Below, in pieces: positions 1 to 8,209 of a stretch of 64,000 bases of DNA. The translations under genes were made by a program, and so were the position numbers. The notes beneath the pieces were generated by a model. That model was not told where the DNA came from, did no database searches, and saw nothing but the letters and a program-made list of their open reading frames with translations. This DNA is from Ralstonia wenshanensis (GTDB taxonomy: Bacteria; Pseudomonadota; Gammaproteobacteria; Burkholderiales; Burkholderiaceae). The stretch is taken from NCBI RefSeq assembly GCF_021173085.1, contig NZ_CP076413.1, forward strand, positions 2,418,001 through 2,482,000, in the 5' to 3' direction. Within the stretch, counting starts at the first letter, position 1. Each line of letters begins with the position of its first letter.

Positions 1-404
1 AGCTGGTTTGCACGTTCCTTCAGGCGCGGGAAGATGCCGAACATGCGGTCGATGTCGGCCTTGATGTTGGCCTCGTCGTTGCGCGTGAAGGCACCCATCT
101 GCAGGTTCTCGACGATGGTCATGCGCGCGAACACGCCGCGGCCTTCCGGCACCATCGCCAGGCCCTGCTTGAGCAGGTTGTAGCTCGGCACGCCCTTGAT
201 GGACTTGCCCAGATACTGCACGTCACCGCCGGCCCAGCCCTGCAGGCCGGTGATGGCCTTCATGGTGGTCGTCTTGCCGGCGCCGTTGGCACCGATCAGC
301 GTGACCAGCTCACCTTCGCGAATCTCCAGATCCACGCCCTTGACCGCCTGGATGCCGCCGTAAGCGACCTTCAGGCCGTCGATCTTCAACATTACTGGTT
401 TCAT
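1..404 (-). CDS. livF: LivF, branched-chain amino acid ABC transporter ATPase (partial)
   Basis: Second ATP-binding subunit of the LIV-type high-affinity branched-chain amino acid importer. It works on the cytoplasmic face with LivG, LivH and LivM. About 134 N-terminal codons are visible and the C-terminal part lies beyond the window edge. The Walker A motif GANGAGKT is at residues 38-45, and the segment VPEGRGVFARMTIVENL is typical of LivF. The start at 404 (MKPVMLKIDG) follows a GAGG-like site; an internal ATG at 392 is possible. It is the last visible gene of livHMGF, 17 bases after livG. Identification is secure from family motifs and operon context. Confidence 0.93.
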   Translation of the reverse strand, partial: MKPVMLKIDGLKVAYGGIQAVKGVDLEIREGELVTLIGANGAGKTTTMKAITGLQGWAGGDVQYLGKSIKGVPSYNLLKQGLAMVPEGRGVFARMTIVENLQMGAFTRNDEANIKADIDRMFGIFPRLKERANQ

Positions 405-421
405 TGTTCCGTTCCTCTGCG

Positions 422-1198
422 TCAGTGCGCTGACGCGCCGAGGTAGGCCTCGATCACGGCGGGGTTGCTCTGCACTTCCTGCGGCAGGCCTTGTGCGATC
501 ACCTTGCCGTAATCCAGCACGGTCAGGCGGTTGCACAGGCCCATCACCAGCTTCACATCGTGCTCGATCAGCAGGATGGTCTTGCCGTCGGAACGGATCT
601 TGTCGAGCAGGCCACGGAGCTCCACTTTTTCCGTGGCGTTCATGCCGGCAGCCGGCTCGTCCAGGGCCAGCAGCTTGGGCTGCGTGGCCAGGGCGCGTGC
701 GATCTCCAGACGACGCTGGTGACCGTACGACAGGTTGCGCGCCGTGTAGTTGGCATACTTGCCGATGCCGACGTAGTCCAGCAGGTCGTGCGCCCAGTCT
801 TCGATGGACTGCTCTTCTTCGCGTGCCGCCTTGGTGCGGAACACCGCGCCGATCAAGCCGGCCTTGGTCCGCACGTGGCGGCCGACCATGACGTTTTCCG
901 CCGCAGTCATATCGCCGAACAGGCGGATGTTCTGGAACGTGCGCGCAATGCCAGCCTTGGCCACTTCGTGCACGGCAGTCGGCTGGTAAGGCGTGCCGCC
1001 CAGCACGAACTCGCCTGCGTCAGGCGTGTACAGTCCCGTGATGACGTTGAAGAACGTGGTCTTGCCGGCGCCGTTCGGGCCGATCAGGCCGTAGATTTCG
1101 CCTTCGCGAATTTCCAGGCTCACGTCGGACAGCGCTTGCAGGCCGCCGAAACGCTTCTGGACTCCTCGGATCGAGAGGAGGACGTTGTTATTGCTCAT
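422..1198 (-). CDS. livG: LivG, branched-chain amino acid ABC transporter ATPase
   Basis: First ATP-binding subunit of the LIV importer, 258 residues, the usual size. It shows Walker A GPNGAGKT (residues 40-47), ABC signature LSYGHQ (156-161) and Walker B LLALDEP (176-182). It hydrolyses ATP to drive uptake of Leu, Ile and Val through LivH/LivM. The chosen start MSNNNVLLS at 1198 is preceded by GGAGG seven bases upstream; an in-frame ATG 33 bases further up has no such site. It begins 13 bases after the livM stop, so the genes are translated from one message. Confidence 0.95.
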   Translation of the reverse strand: MSNNNVLLSIRGVQKRFGGLQALSDVSLEIREGEIYGLIGPNGAGKTTFFNVITGLYTPDAGEFVLGGTPYQPTAVHEVAKAGIARTFQNIRLFGDMTAAENVMVGRHVRTKAGLIGAVFRTKAAREEEQSIEDWAHDLLDYVGIGKYANYTARNLSYGHQRRLEIARALATQPKLLALDEPAAGMNATEKVELRGLLDKIRSDGKTILLIEHDVKLVMGLCNRLTVLDYGKVIAQGLPQEVQSNPAVIEAYLGASAH

Positions 1199-1211
1199 GT
1201 GCGTGCCTCCA

Positions 1212-2339
1212 TCAGATACGGGACAGTCCACCAGCCCGCTGCTTTTGCGGACGGTCTTCCTTGCGCGGCGAGGGCCACAGGCCCGCAGGGCGATACAGCA
1301 TCACCACCACCATCGCCAGGCCGAACAGCAGCTGACGCAGCACTTCCGCTTCCACGATCACATGGCCGAACAGCTTGTTCTGGAGCGGCTCAGCCAGGGC
1401 GCGCAGCAGTTCCTGGAAGCCCACCAGCAGAATGCCGCCCAGGATCACGCCCGGGATATGGCCCATGCCGCCCAGCACCACGATCGCCAGGATGTAGATC
1501 GACTCCCACAGCACGAACGATTCCGGCGACACGAAGCCCTGGAACGACGCGAACATCGCACCCGACACACCACCGAACGACGCACCCATCGCAAAGGCCA
1601 GCAGCTTGATGTTGCGGGTGTTGATGCCCATCGCCTTGGCGGCGATTTCATCTTCACGCAGCGCCACCCATGCACGACCGATACGCGAGTTCTGCAACCG
1701 CAGGCACACGATGATGATGATCGCGGCCAGGATCACGAACAGGTAGTAGTACATGTAGACCGAGTCGAAGCGGATGCCGAAGAAATCATGGCGCTTCGAG
1801 AAGTCGAACCCGAAGATCTTGACCGGCTCGATCAGGTTGATGCCCTTCGGACCGTTGGTGATGTTCACCGGGCGGTCGAGGTTGTTCATGAAGATCCGGA
1901 TGATTTCACCAAAGCCCAGCGTCACGATGGCGAGGTAGTCACCGCGCAGCTTCAGCACCGGTGTGCCCAGCAGGATACCGAACAGCGCCGCCAACCCGGC
2001 ACCCAGCGGGATCACCCACCAGACAATCAGGTGGAGCCCGTTGGGGAACATGTTGTGGATCCACTCGAACTGATTGGACAGGTGCGGCGAACCCAGCAAT
2101 GCCATCATGTAGGCGCCCACCGCATAGAACGCGATGTAGCCCAGGTCAAGCAGGCCGGCAAAGCCCACCACGATGTTCAGGCCCAGGGCCAGCATGATGT
2201 ACAGCAGCGCGAAGTCCAGCACGCGCACCCAGTAGTTGCCACCTGCGGCACCCACGATGAACGGCGCGAAGATCGCAAGGATCAGGAAGCCGTACAGCGC
2301 GGCGCGCGTCTTCATCGGCGCTTTGAAATTTTCTGTCAT
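1212..2339 (-). CDS. livM: LivM, branched-chain amino acid ABC transporter permease
   Basis: Inner-membrane permease subunit, 375 residues, with many hydrophobic spans and the LivM-type loop near residues 255-285 (EDEIAAKAMGIN), where the permease meets the ATPases. The start MTENFKAPMK at 2339 has AGGGGAG just upstream, favoured over an in-frame ATG at 2414 that would overlap livH. The C-terminal tail is charged and cytoplasmic. It lies 13 bases after livH and 13 bases before livG in a tight operon. Substrate class comes from family and context; individual specificity (Leu/Ile/Val or other amides) cannot be read from sequence. Confidence 0.94.
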   Translation of the reverse strand: MTENFKAPMKTRAALYGFLILAIFAPFIVGAAGGNYWVRVLDFALLYIMLALGLNIVVGFAGLLDLGYIAFYAVGAYMMALLGSPHLSNQFEWIHNMFPNGLHLIVWWVIPLGAGLAALFGILLGTPVLKLRGDYLAIVTLGFGEIIRIFMNNLDRPVNITNGPKGINLIEPVKIFGFDFSKRHDFFGIRFDSVYMYYYLFVILAAIIIIVCLRLQNSRIGRAWVALREDEIAAKAMGINTRNIKLLAFAMGASFGGVSGAMFASFQGFVSPESFVLWESIYILAIVVLGGMGHIPGVILGGILLVGFQELLRALAEPLQNKLFGHVIVEAEVLRQLLFGLAMVVVMLYRPAGLWPSPRKEDRPQKQRAGGLSRI

Positions 2340-2352
2340 GGCGCTCCCCTTC

Positions 2353-3288
2353 TTATGCGCGGTCCGCAACGCGTTCGCCCATGATGCCGGACGGGCGGAA
2401 GAGCAGCACGCCAATCAGCACGATGAATGCGAACACATCCTGGTAGTTCGAACCGAACACTCCGCCAGTCAGATCACCGATATAACCGGCACCCAGTGCT
2501 TCGATCAGGCCCAGCAGCATGCCGCCAACCATGGCGCCCGCCAGGTTGCCGATGCCGCCCAGCACCGCGGCGGTAAACGCCTTCAGGCCGGGGATGAAGC
2601 CCATGTAGAAGTGGGCGTTGCCGTAGTTGGTCGCCATCATCACGCCAGCGACCGCAGCCATCGCAGCGCCGATCATGAACGTGGCGGAGATCACGAAGTT
2701 CGGGTTGACGCCCATCAGGCCTGCCACACGCTGGTTCTCGGCGGTAGCGCGCATGGCGCGGCCGAGCTTGGTGCGGTTAACCAGCAGGATCAGCCCAATC
2801 ATCACCAGGATCGAGACCACGATGATGACGATCTCCTTGCCGGTGATGGTCGCCCCGGTCGAGCCGATATCGATCGGGCTCGAAGGCAAGAGCTCAGGGA
2901 AGCTCAACGGGTTGCGCGACCAGATCATCATCGCGAGCGTCTGCAGCACGATCGACACGCCGATGGCGGTGATCAGCGGCGCCAGGCGCGGCGCATTGCG
3001 CAGCGGCCGGTAAGCGACACGTTCGATGGTGTAGGCCACGATGGCGCAGACCGGCATTGCAAATAGCAGTGCAAACACCAGCGTGAGCCAGTTAGGCAGA
3101 TTGGGGAAGTACTTTTGGAGGAAGTTGATGGCGGTCAGGGCAGACATTGCACCGACCATCAGAACATCGCCGTGGGCGAAGTTGATGATGCCGAGAATAC
3201 CGTAGACCATGGTGTAGCCAAGTGCGATCAGCGCGTAAATGCTGCCGAGCACCAGACCGTTCACGATCTGCTGGATAAAGATATCCAT
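2353..3288 (-). CDS. livH: LivH, branched-chain amino acid ABC transporter permease
   Basis: Inner-membrane permease that pairs with LivM to form the LIV translocation channel; 311 residues, near the family norm of about 300. It opens with MDIFIQQIVNGLVLGSIYAL, the characteristic LivH beginning, and has about eight hydrophobic spans. The conserved coupling loop ATAENQRVAGLMGVN lies near residues 180-195. It is the first gene of livHMGF. livK lies upstream on the same strand, separated by about 210 bases that contain an intrinsic terminator, so the permease and ATPase genes may be transcribed at a lower level than the binding protein. Confidence 0.95.
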   Translation of the reverse strand: MDIFIQQIVNGLVLGSIYALIALGYTMVYGILGIINFAHGDVLMVGAMSALTAINFLQKYFPNLPNWLTLVFALLFAMPVCAIVAYTIERVAYRPLRNAPRLAPLITAIGVSIVLQTLAMMIWSRNPLSFPELLPSSPIDIGSTGATITGKEIVIIVVSILVMIGLILLVNRTKLGRAMRATAENQRVAGLMGVNPNFVISATFMIGAAMAAVAGVMMATNYGNAHFYMGFIPGLKAFTAAVLGGIGNLAGAMVGGMLLGLIEALGAGYIGDLTGGVFGSNYQDVFAFIVLIGVLLFRPSGIMGERVADRA

Positions 3289-3441
3289 GAGAACAGCTCC
3301 TGCTATGCCTTGCTTTGTTGTAGGCGACGGGATGACGCGCCCGCAAGGTATGCGATCAATCGGATGGGTAAGGTGAGGTTGCTGGTAAGCGGCCTGCCGA
3401 CACGCCCATGGTGAGGGCCTTGTTTCATTGGCGAGGCTATG

Positions 3442-3479
3442 AAAAACGGCACCGCAGGGGTAGTCGCGGTGCCGTTTTT
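3442..3479 (-). terminator. Intrinsic terminator between livK and livHMGF
   Basis: A perfect inverted repeat (AAAACGGCACCGC / GCGGTGCCGTTTT) around a 9-base loop, with a T-run on each side. It lies 20 bases past the livK stop. Partial read-through would yield more binding protein than permease, a common arrangement for ABC importers. The stem is nearly symmetric and could work in both directions. Confidence 0.85.
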
Positions 3480-3498
3480 AGGGCGGATAACCCTTCGA

Positions 3499-4707
3499 TT
3501 ACATCTTCACAACGTCAAGAACAGTCTTCTTCTTGTCCTTGTAGTTGTACAGGGTGATGGAACCTTGCTTCAGGTCACCCTTGTCATCGAACGAGATGTT
3601 GCCGATCACGCCGTTGTAGTTGGTTGCCGGCATGGCAGCTAGGATCTTGGCCGGATCGGTCGAGTTGGCACGCTTCATCGCGTCGATGATCACGTTGACA
3701 GCGTCATACGTGAACGGAGCGTAGATCTGCACCGGCGTGTGGAAACGGTCTTGGTACTTCTTGTCGAAGTCCGCGCCCTTCTCCATCTTCGACAGCGCCA
3801 AGCCTGCTTCCGAGCAGACGATGTTGTCGATTGCGTCGCCAGCCAGTTCGGCCACCTTGTCGGTACACACGCCGTCGCCGCCAACGATCTTGGCCGTGAT
3901 GCCCAGTTCCTTGGCTTGCTTGGCGAACGGGCCGCCGGTGGCGTCCATGCCGCCGTACATGATCACGTCCGGCTTCTTGCCCTTGATCTTGGTCAGAATG
4001 GCCTTGAAGTCGGTCGCCTTGTCGTTGGTCGCCTCACGCGCCACGACGTTCACGCCGTCGGCCTTCGCGGTCTTCTCGAACTCGTCGGCCAGGCCCTTAC
4101 CGTAGGCGGTGGCATCGTCAACAATTGCCACGGTCTTGGCGCCCAGGGTCTTGGCGGCGTAGTTCGCCAGTGCCGGACCTTGTTGCGCGTCGGTTGCAAC
4201 CACGCGGTAGGTCGTCTTGAAGCCTTGCTTGGTGTAGTCGGGGTTCGTCGACGACGGCGAGATCTGCACGATGCCTGCATCGCTGTAGATCTTCGAGGCC
4301 GGGATCGACACGCCCGAGTTCAGGTGGCCAACGACGGCAACAACGTGCTCGTCAACCAGCTTCTGCGCCACGGCGGTACCGGTCTTCGGGTCGCCTGCAT
4401 CGTCTTCACCGACCAGTTCCAGCTTGATCTTCTTGCCGTCGATGGTCAGGCCTTCCTTGTTGGCTTCTTCAACGGCCAGGCGTGCACCGTTTTCGTTGTC
4501 TTTGCCAAGGTGAGCAATACCGCCCGTGAGCGGAGCCGCGTGACCGATCTTGACGACGGTCTCGCCGCCGCCGGCAGCAGCAGCCGGAGCCGATGTTGCT
4601 GCAGGTGCAGCAGCTTGGTCTGCGGGCTTTTCCTCGTTCTTACCGCAAGCTGCTACGAGTGCCACGGCAGCCGCAAGCGGCAGAACTTTGGCAAACTTAA
4701 TTTGCAT
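3499..4707 (-). CDS. livK: Branched-chain amino acid ABC transporter substrate-binding lipoprotein
   Basis: Periplasmic binding-protein component of the LIV importer, 402 residues. The N-terminus is a signal peptide ending in the lipobox LVAAC with Cys21 as the lipidation site. An Ala/Pro linker follows, then a type I periplasmic binding fold beginning VVKIGHAAPLTGGIAHLG. Lipid anchoring differs from soluble E. coli LivJ/LivK but is frequent in relatives. It is the first gene of the liv cluster, with its own promoter at about 4799-4826 and a terminator behind it. Ligand preference among branched-chain amino acids is not determinable here. Confidence 0.93.
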   Translation of the reverse strand: MQIKFAKVLPLAAAVALVAACGKNEEKPADQAAAPAATSAPAAAAGGGETVVKIGHAAPLTGGIAHLGKDNENGARLAVEEANKEGLTIDGKKIKLELVGEDDAGDPKTGTAVAQKLVDEHVVAVVGHLNSGVSIPASKIYSDAGIVQISPSSTNPDYTKQGFKTTYRVVATDAQQGPALANYAAKTLGAKTVAIVDDATAYGKGLADEFEKTAKADGVNVVAREATNDKATDFKAILTKIKGKKPDVIMYGGMDATGGPFAKQAKELGITAKIVGGDGVCTDKVAELAGDAIDNIVCSEAGLALSKMEKGADFDKKYQDRFHTPVQIYAPFTYDAVNVIIDAMKRANSTDPAKILAAMPATNYNGVIGNISFDDKGDLKQGSITLYNYKDKKKTVLDVVKM

Positions 4708-4777
4708 GAGTGATCTCCTAGATCTCGCAAGAGCAAGAAGAGCGTCCTGCCTCCCGGCCGCTCCCCCCGCGCCGATT

Positions 4778-4792
4778 GTTTCAATTTGAAAC
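4778..4792. promoter_or_regulatory. 15-base palindrome at the livK transcription start
   Basis: GTTTCAATTTGAAAC is a perfect dyad with a single central base. It lies directly downstream of the predicted livK -10 box, at about +1 to +15. The position suits a repressor operator; which regulator would bind is unknown. Confidence 0.5.
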
Positions 4793-4798
4793 GCGCGA

Positions 4799-4826
4799 AT
4801 TGTATCCCCTTTTATTGCGGATGCAA
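4799..4826 (-). promoter_or_regulatory. Predicted sigma-70 promoter of livK
   Basis: On the minus strand TTGCAT (4821-4826) and TACAAT (4799-4804) are separated by 16 bases. Both are close to consensus, and they precede the livK start by about 90 bases. The rest of the 453-base gap 4708-5160 holds the livK leader, the palindrome and the ispH terminator; no gene is supported there. Confidence 0.6.
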
Positions 4827-5043
4827 TACGCGTCGCAACAACGATTTTTGCAGTAACTACGCCGCTTTACGGGCTTTCCCCAATGCCCAAACAGGCGTCA
4901 TTTCGCGCAGGCATTCGCGAACGGCGGATAGCCTTATCAAGAAGCGTGCCAGACTAGGGGAAACCCCCTATTCATGCGGCTTGGCGGACGATTGCCACGG
5001 TAAATCAAGGCTTCGGCGGCATTGAAGAGGTTTTGCAACGCAC

Positions 5044-5080
5044 AAAACAAAACGGCCACTCCGAGAAGAAGTGGCCGCTG
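5044..5080 (-). terminator. Intrinsic terminator downstream of ispH
   Basis: Stem CGGCCACT / AGTGGCCG (5053-5060 with 5070-5077), followed on the minus strand by TTTTGTTTTG. It is 80 bases past the ispH stop. A second dyad, GCGCAC / GTGCGC at 5114-5132, lies between and has no minus-strand T-run. Confidence 0.75.
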
Positions 5081-5160
5081 ATTCCTCAAAAGCGCTTTAT
5101 GCACCGCATTAGGGCGCACAGTTTTTGTGCGCTTTTAAGTGGGTATTTACATAAAGGTAT

Positions 5161-6144
5161 TCAATTGATTTGAAGACCCCTCGGAAGGGGGAAAGACATG
5201 TTTTCCTGGATACCGTCGAGCGGACGAACGGTGCGTGCGCCCAACGCCTTGAGGCGGTCGACGATCGACTGCGCCAGCTCTTCGGGCGCCGAAGCACCCG
5301 CTGTCAGGCCCACGCGGCGTTTGCCGGCCACCCATTCGGGCCTCACCTGTTCCGGCGTATCCACCATATAGGCAGGCACGCCCAGCTTCTCGGCCAGCTC
5401 ACGCAGGCGGTTCGAGTTCGAGCTGTTCGGGCTGCCGACCACGATCACCACTTCCACTTGCGGCGCCATGAACTTCACGGCGTCCTGGCGATTCTGCGTC
5501 GCGTAGCAGATGTCCTGCTTCTTGGGCTCGTGCACGGCTGGAAAGCGTGCCTTGATGGCGGCCACGATCTCCTGGGTCTCGTCCACCGACAACGTGGTCT
5601 GCGTCACGTACGCCAGACGCGTCGGGTCTTTCACTTCGAGGTGCGCAACATCATCGACGGATTCGACCAGCAGCATGCCGTCGTTGGCTTGGCCCATGGT
5701 GCCTTCCACCTCGGGATGGCCCTTGTGCCCAATCATGATGATCTCGAAGCCCTGCGCGCGCATCTTCGAGACTTCCACGTGCACCTTGGTCACCAGCGGG
5801 CAGGTTGCATCGAACACACGCAGGCCGCGCGCCTCCGCCGCCTCGCGCACCGCCCGCGACACACCATGCGCGCTGAAGATGACCGTGCCGCCAACGGGCA
5901 CATCGTCGAGTTCCTGCACGAACACCGCGCCCTTGTTGCGCAGATCTCCAACGACATAGGCGTTGTGCACGATCTCGTGGCGCACGTAAATGGGCGCCCC
6001 AAACAGCTCCAGCGCGCGCTCGACGATCTCGATGGCGCGATCGACGCCGGCGCAGAAACCGCGCGGCTGCGCCAACAAGACCTCGGCGTCGGCCTGCGTG
6101 ACAGGATCAATGGGATCGCGCGGGGCGTTCACGGCGTTGCTCAT
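5161..6144 (-). CDS. ispH: 4-hydroxy-3-methylbut-2-enyl diphosphate reductase
   Basis: Last enzyme of the methylerythritol phosphate pathway. It reduces HMBPP to isopentenyl and dimethylallyl diphosphate using a [4Fe-4S] cluster. The 327 residues include the three cluster cysteines in [18 protein letters not shown] and [10 protein letters not shown], and the substrate motifs GHKGHPEV and SSNSNRL. The N-terminus carries about 25 extra residues before the conserved core. It begins 3 bases after fkpB, so the two are co-transcribed; this fkpB-ispH pairing is common in proteobacteria. A terminator follows. Confidence 0.97.
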   Translation of the reverse strand: MSNAVNAPRDPIDPVTQADAEVLLAQPRGFCAGVDRAIEIVERALELFGAPIYVRHEIVHNAYVVGDLRNKGAVFVQELDDVPVGGTVIFSAHGVSRAVREAAEARGLRVFDATCPLVTKVHVEVSKMRAQGFEIIMIGHKGHPEVEGTMGQANDGMLLVESVDDVAHLEVKDPTRLAYVTQTTLSVDETQEIVAAIKARFPAVHEPKKQDICYATQNRQDAVKFMAPQVEVVIVVGSPNSSNSNRLRELAEKLGVPAYMVDTPEQVRPEWVAGKRRVGLTAGASAPEELAQSIVDRLKALGARTVRPLDGIQENMSFPLPRGLQIN

Positions 6145-6147
6145 ATA

Positions 6148-6639
6148 TCAAAGAATGCCGATCAGCTGGACTTCAAACACGATCGTCTGGCCAGCGAGCG
6201 GGTGGTTGAAGTCGAACAGCGCGGAGGTTTCGCCGACTTCCTTAAGCACGCCGGCATATTTGCCGCCGCTCGGCGCATTGAACTCAACCAGGTCGCCCGG
6301 CTGGTAATCCTCTTCGAACGAAGAATTCTCGCGCAGCGTGGCCAGCGACACGCGCTGCAACAGTTCCGGATTACGCGGACCGAACGCCTGCTCGGGCGCC
6401 AGGCGGAACGTCGTGCGCTCGCCCTCGCGCATACCGAGCAGCGCCTGCTCCAGCGTTGGCGCCAACTGGCCTTGGCCCAGCAGCAGCGTGGCCGGCTTGT
6501 CATCGAAGGTCGTGACGATGTCCGTGTCGTTTTCCAGCGCGATGCGGTAATGCAGCGTCAGAAAGGAATCCGGGCCTACCACCTTGCCCGCCGTGCCGCT
6601 TGGCGTCGCCGCGGACGCCTCGTTCACCAAATTTTGCAC
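6148..6639 (-). CDS. fkpB: FKBP-type peptidyl-prolyl cis-trans isomerase (SlpA/FkpB)
   Basis: Cytoplasmic FKBP-fold prolyl isomerase and chaperone, 163 residues, no signal peptide. It shows the FKBP opening DSFLTLHYRIALENDTDI, an inserted-flap region EQAFGPRNPELLQ, and the C-terminal strand FNHPLAGQTIVFEVQLI characteristic of SlyD/SlpA-type proteins. It lacks the His-rich metal-binding tail of SlyD, which points to SlpA/FkpB. It is the first gene of the fkpB-ispH operon, divergent from radC. Its link to IspH is positional; functional coupling is unproven. Confidence 0.93.
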   Translation of the reverse strand: MQNLVNEASAATPSGTAGKVVGPDSFLTLHYRIALENDTDIVTTFDDKPATLLLGQGQLAPTLEQALLGMREGERTTFRLAPEQAFGPRNPELLQRVSLATLRENSSFEEDYQPGDLVEFNAPSGGKYAGVLKEVGETSALFDFNHPLAGQTIVFEVQLIGIL

Positions 6640-6758
6640 GCTTAACCTGCTTGACCAAAAAGTAACCCGTTATTGTACGTCAGCCCTCCCTGCGGCCGCA
6701 GGCGCAAAGCCTACTGCACTCTCGCTGGCAGGGCCTTTCCTGTGCTCATCCGAACCCT

Positions 6759-7433
6759 ATGGCAATCGTCGACTGGCCCGCCCACGAGCGGCCGCGTGAA
6801 AAACTGCTCGCCCACGGCGCCGCCGCGCTCTCCGATGCGGAACTGCTGGCCATCTTCCTGCGCGTGGGTATGCCAGGCAAAAGCGCGGTCGACCTCGCCC
6901 GAGAACTGCTCACGCACTTTGGGTCGCTCGCCCGGCTGTGCCACGCCTCTCAACAAGAGTTCTCCTCGATCAACGGCATGGGCCCTGCCAAATACGCGCA
7001 GCTGCACGCGCTGCTGGAAGTCGCGCGGCGCGCACTAAAAGAGGACTTCACCCACGGCCAGACCTTTGACTCTTCACAAAGCGTGAAGGATTTTTTGCGC
7101 CTGACATTGGGGCACCGCCCGCACGAGGTGTTCGCCTGCTTCTTTCTAGATGTGCGACACCGGCTCATTGCCTGGGAAGAACTCTTCCGCGGCACACTGA
7201 CGGAAGCCCGCGTCTACCCGCGCGAGATCGCCAAGCGCGCACTGCATCACAATGCGGCCGCAGTGATCCTGGCGCACAACCACCCTACCGGCAACACGGA
7301 GCCCAGCGAAGCCGACATCATCCTGACCCGCGAGTTGTGCCGCGCACTGGCCATGCTCGACGTGATCGTCCTGGATCACATGATCGTCGGCCGCGGCCAC
7401 GTCTATGGCTTCCTCGAACACGGCAAAATGTAG
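6759..7433 (+). CDS. radC: RadC family JAB1/MPN-domain protein
   Basis: 224-residue RadC family protein. The N-terminal helix-hairpin-helix-like region ([20 protein letters not shown]) is followed by an MPN/JAMM domain. Its metal-binding motif is [14 protein letters not shown], with upstream Glu residues in [18 protein letters not shown]. The originally proposed role in recombinational repair was withdrawn for E. coli and the biochemical function is unsettled. It is a single gene between divergent fkpB and the rpmB promoter. Start [17 protein letters not shown] matches the usual family beginning. Confidence 0.93.
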   Translation: MAIVDWPAHERPREKLLAHGAAALSDAELLAIFLRVGMPGKSAVDLARELLTHFGSLARLCHASQQEFSSINGMGPAKYAQLHALLEVARRALKEDFTHGQTFDSSQSVKDFLRLTLGHRPHEVFACFFLDVRHRLIAWEELFRGTLTEARVYPREIAKRALHHNAAAVILAHNHPTGNTEPSEADIILTRELCRALAMLDVIVLDHMIVGRGHVYGFLEHGKM

Positions 7434-7480
7434 TGCCGATGCGGCATCGCACGGTCCCCAACGGCAATCCATCGATCTCG

Positions 7481-7510
7481 TTGATTTGTCAGCGGTTTTG
7501 TGTGTATAAT
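7481..7510 (+). promoter_or_regulatory. Promoter of rpmB-rpmG
   Basis: TTGATT (7481-7486) and a perfect TATAAT (7505-7510) with 18 bases between. It lies 104 bases before the rpmB start, consistent with a strong ribosomal-protein promoter and a leader of about 95 bases. Confidence 0.75.
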
Positions 7511-7534
7511 CCGCGTTTCGCTGAAGTCCCACCT

Positions 7535-7587
7535 CTACAGTGGCGCTGCGCTTGGTTTTGGTCCCAGCGCCCGGTCGCAAACTGTAG
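7535..7587 (+). promoter_or_regulatory. Two-helix hairpin in the rpmB leader
   Basis: CTACAGT (7535-7541) pairs with ACTGTAG (7581-7587), and the adjacent GGCGCTG (7542-7548) pairs with CAGCGCC (7565-7571). This gives 14 stacked base pairs with a 9-base one-sided bulge and a 16-base loop. It sits between the promoter and the ribosome binding site, where an autoregulatory ribosomal-protein leader would be expected. Function is inference. Confidence 0.55.
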
Positions 7588-7613
7588 CCAACGAATTTAG
7601 TTAGGAGTGCTCC

Positions 7614-7847
7614 ATGGCACGCGTCTGTCAAGTGACCGGGAAAGCGCCGATGGTCGGCAATAACGTTTCCCACGCAAACAACAAGACCAAGCGCCGTTTT
7701 CTGCCGAACCTGCAGAATCGCCGCTTCTGGGTCGAATCCGAAAACCGCTGGGTCAGCCTGCGCGTCTCGAACGCTGGTCTGCGCCTGATCGATAAAAAAG
7801 GCATCGACGAAGTGCTCGTGGACCTGCGCGCACGCGGCGAAGTCTAA
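7614..7847 (+). CDS. rpmB: 50S ribosomal protein L28
   Basis: Large-subunit ribosomal protein bL28, 77 residues, the standard proteobacterial length. It opens [20 protein letters not shown] with the conserved [14 protein letters not shown] segment that contacts 23S rRNA. AGGAG lies a few bases upstream of the ATG. It is the first gene of rpmB-rpmG, 13 bases ahead of rpmG, with a strong promoter and a structured leader. Confidence 0.98.
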   Translation: MARVCQVTGKAPMVGNNVSHANNKTKRRFLPNLQNRRFWVESENRWVSLRVSNAGLRLIDKKGIDEVLVDLRARGEV

Positions 7848-7860
7848 TTAGGAGTTAAAC

Positions 7861-8031
7861 ATGGCCAGCAAAGGCGGACGCGACAAGATCAAGCTGGAAT
7901 CGACCGCAGGTACGGGTCATTTCTACACGACCACCAAGAACAAGCGCACCAAGCCGGAAAAGATGGAGATCATGAAGTTCGATCCCGTCGCCCGCAAGCA
8001 CGTCGCTTACAAGGAAACCAAGATCAAGTAA
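7861..8031 (+). CDS. rpmG: 50S ribosomal protein L33
   Basis: Large-subunit ribosomal protein bL33, 56 residues, beginning [20 protein letters not shown] and ending [11 protein letters not shown]. The segment [21 protein letters not shown] is diagnostic. It has no zinc-binding CxxC pairs, so it is the zinc-independent form. AGGAG precedes the ATG, and the gene follows rpmB by 13 bases. It ends 45 bases before an intrinsic terminator. Confidence 0.98.
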   Translation: MASKGGRDKIKLESTAGTGHFYTTTKNKRTKPEKMEIMKFDPVARKHVAYKETKIK

Positions 8032-8076
8032 TCCTCGCGGATTGCGCATCTTGTTTCCGTCGGCATGACCGACAGC

Positions 8077-8104
8077 AAAAACCCGCTTTCAGGCGGGTTT
8101 TTTG
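8077..8104 (+). terminator. Terminator of rpmB-rpmG
   Basis: CCCGC / GCGGG stem (8082-8086 with 8093-8097), extended by A/T pairs, followed by seven T residues. It lies directly after rpmG. Confidence 0.85.
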
Positions 8105-8209
8105 TTGCCTGCTGTTTGGCGCATGCTGGGGTGTACACTGCTCTTCTTTCCGATTGACACGCGACTGTGTTACCCACCAGCCGCGCCTGCACCGCGTCCC
8201 GCGTCTTCC

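Noticed and set aside
5114-5132. GCGCAC / GTGCGC hairpin followed by TTTT on the plus strand
   Set aside because: No plus-strand gene precedes it; on the minus strand it lacks a T-run. Probably part of the ispH 3' untranslated region.
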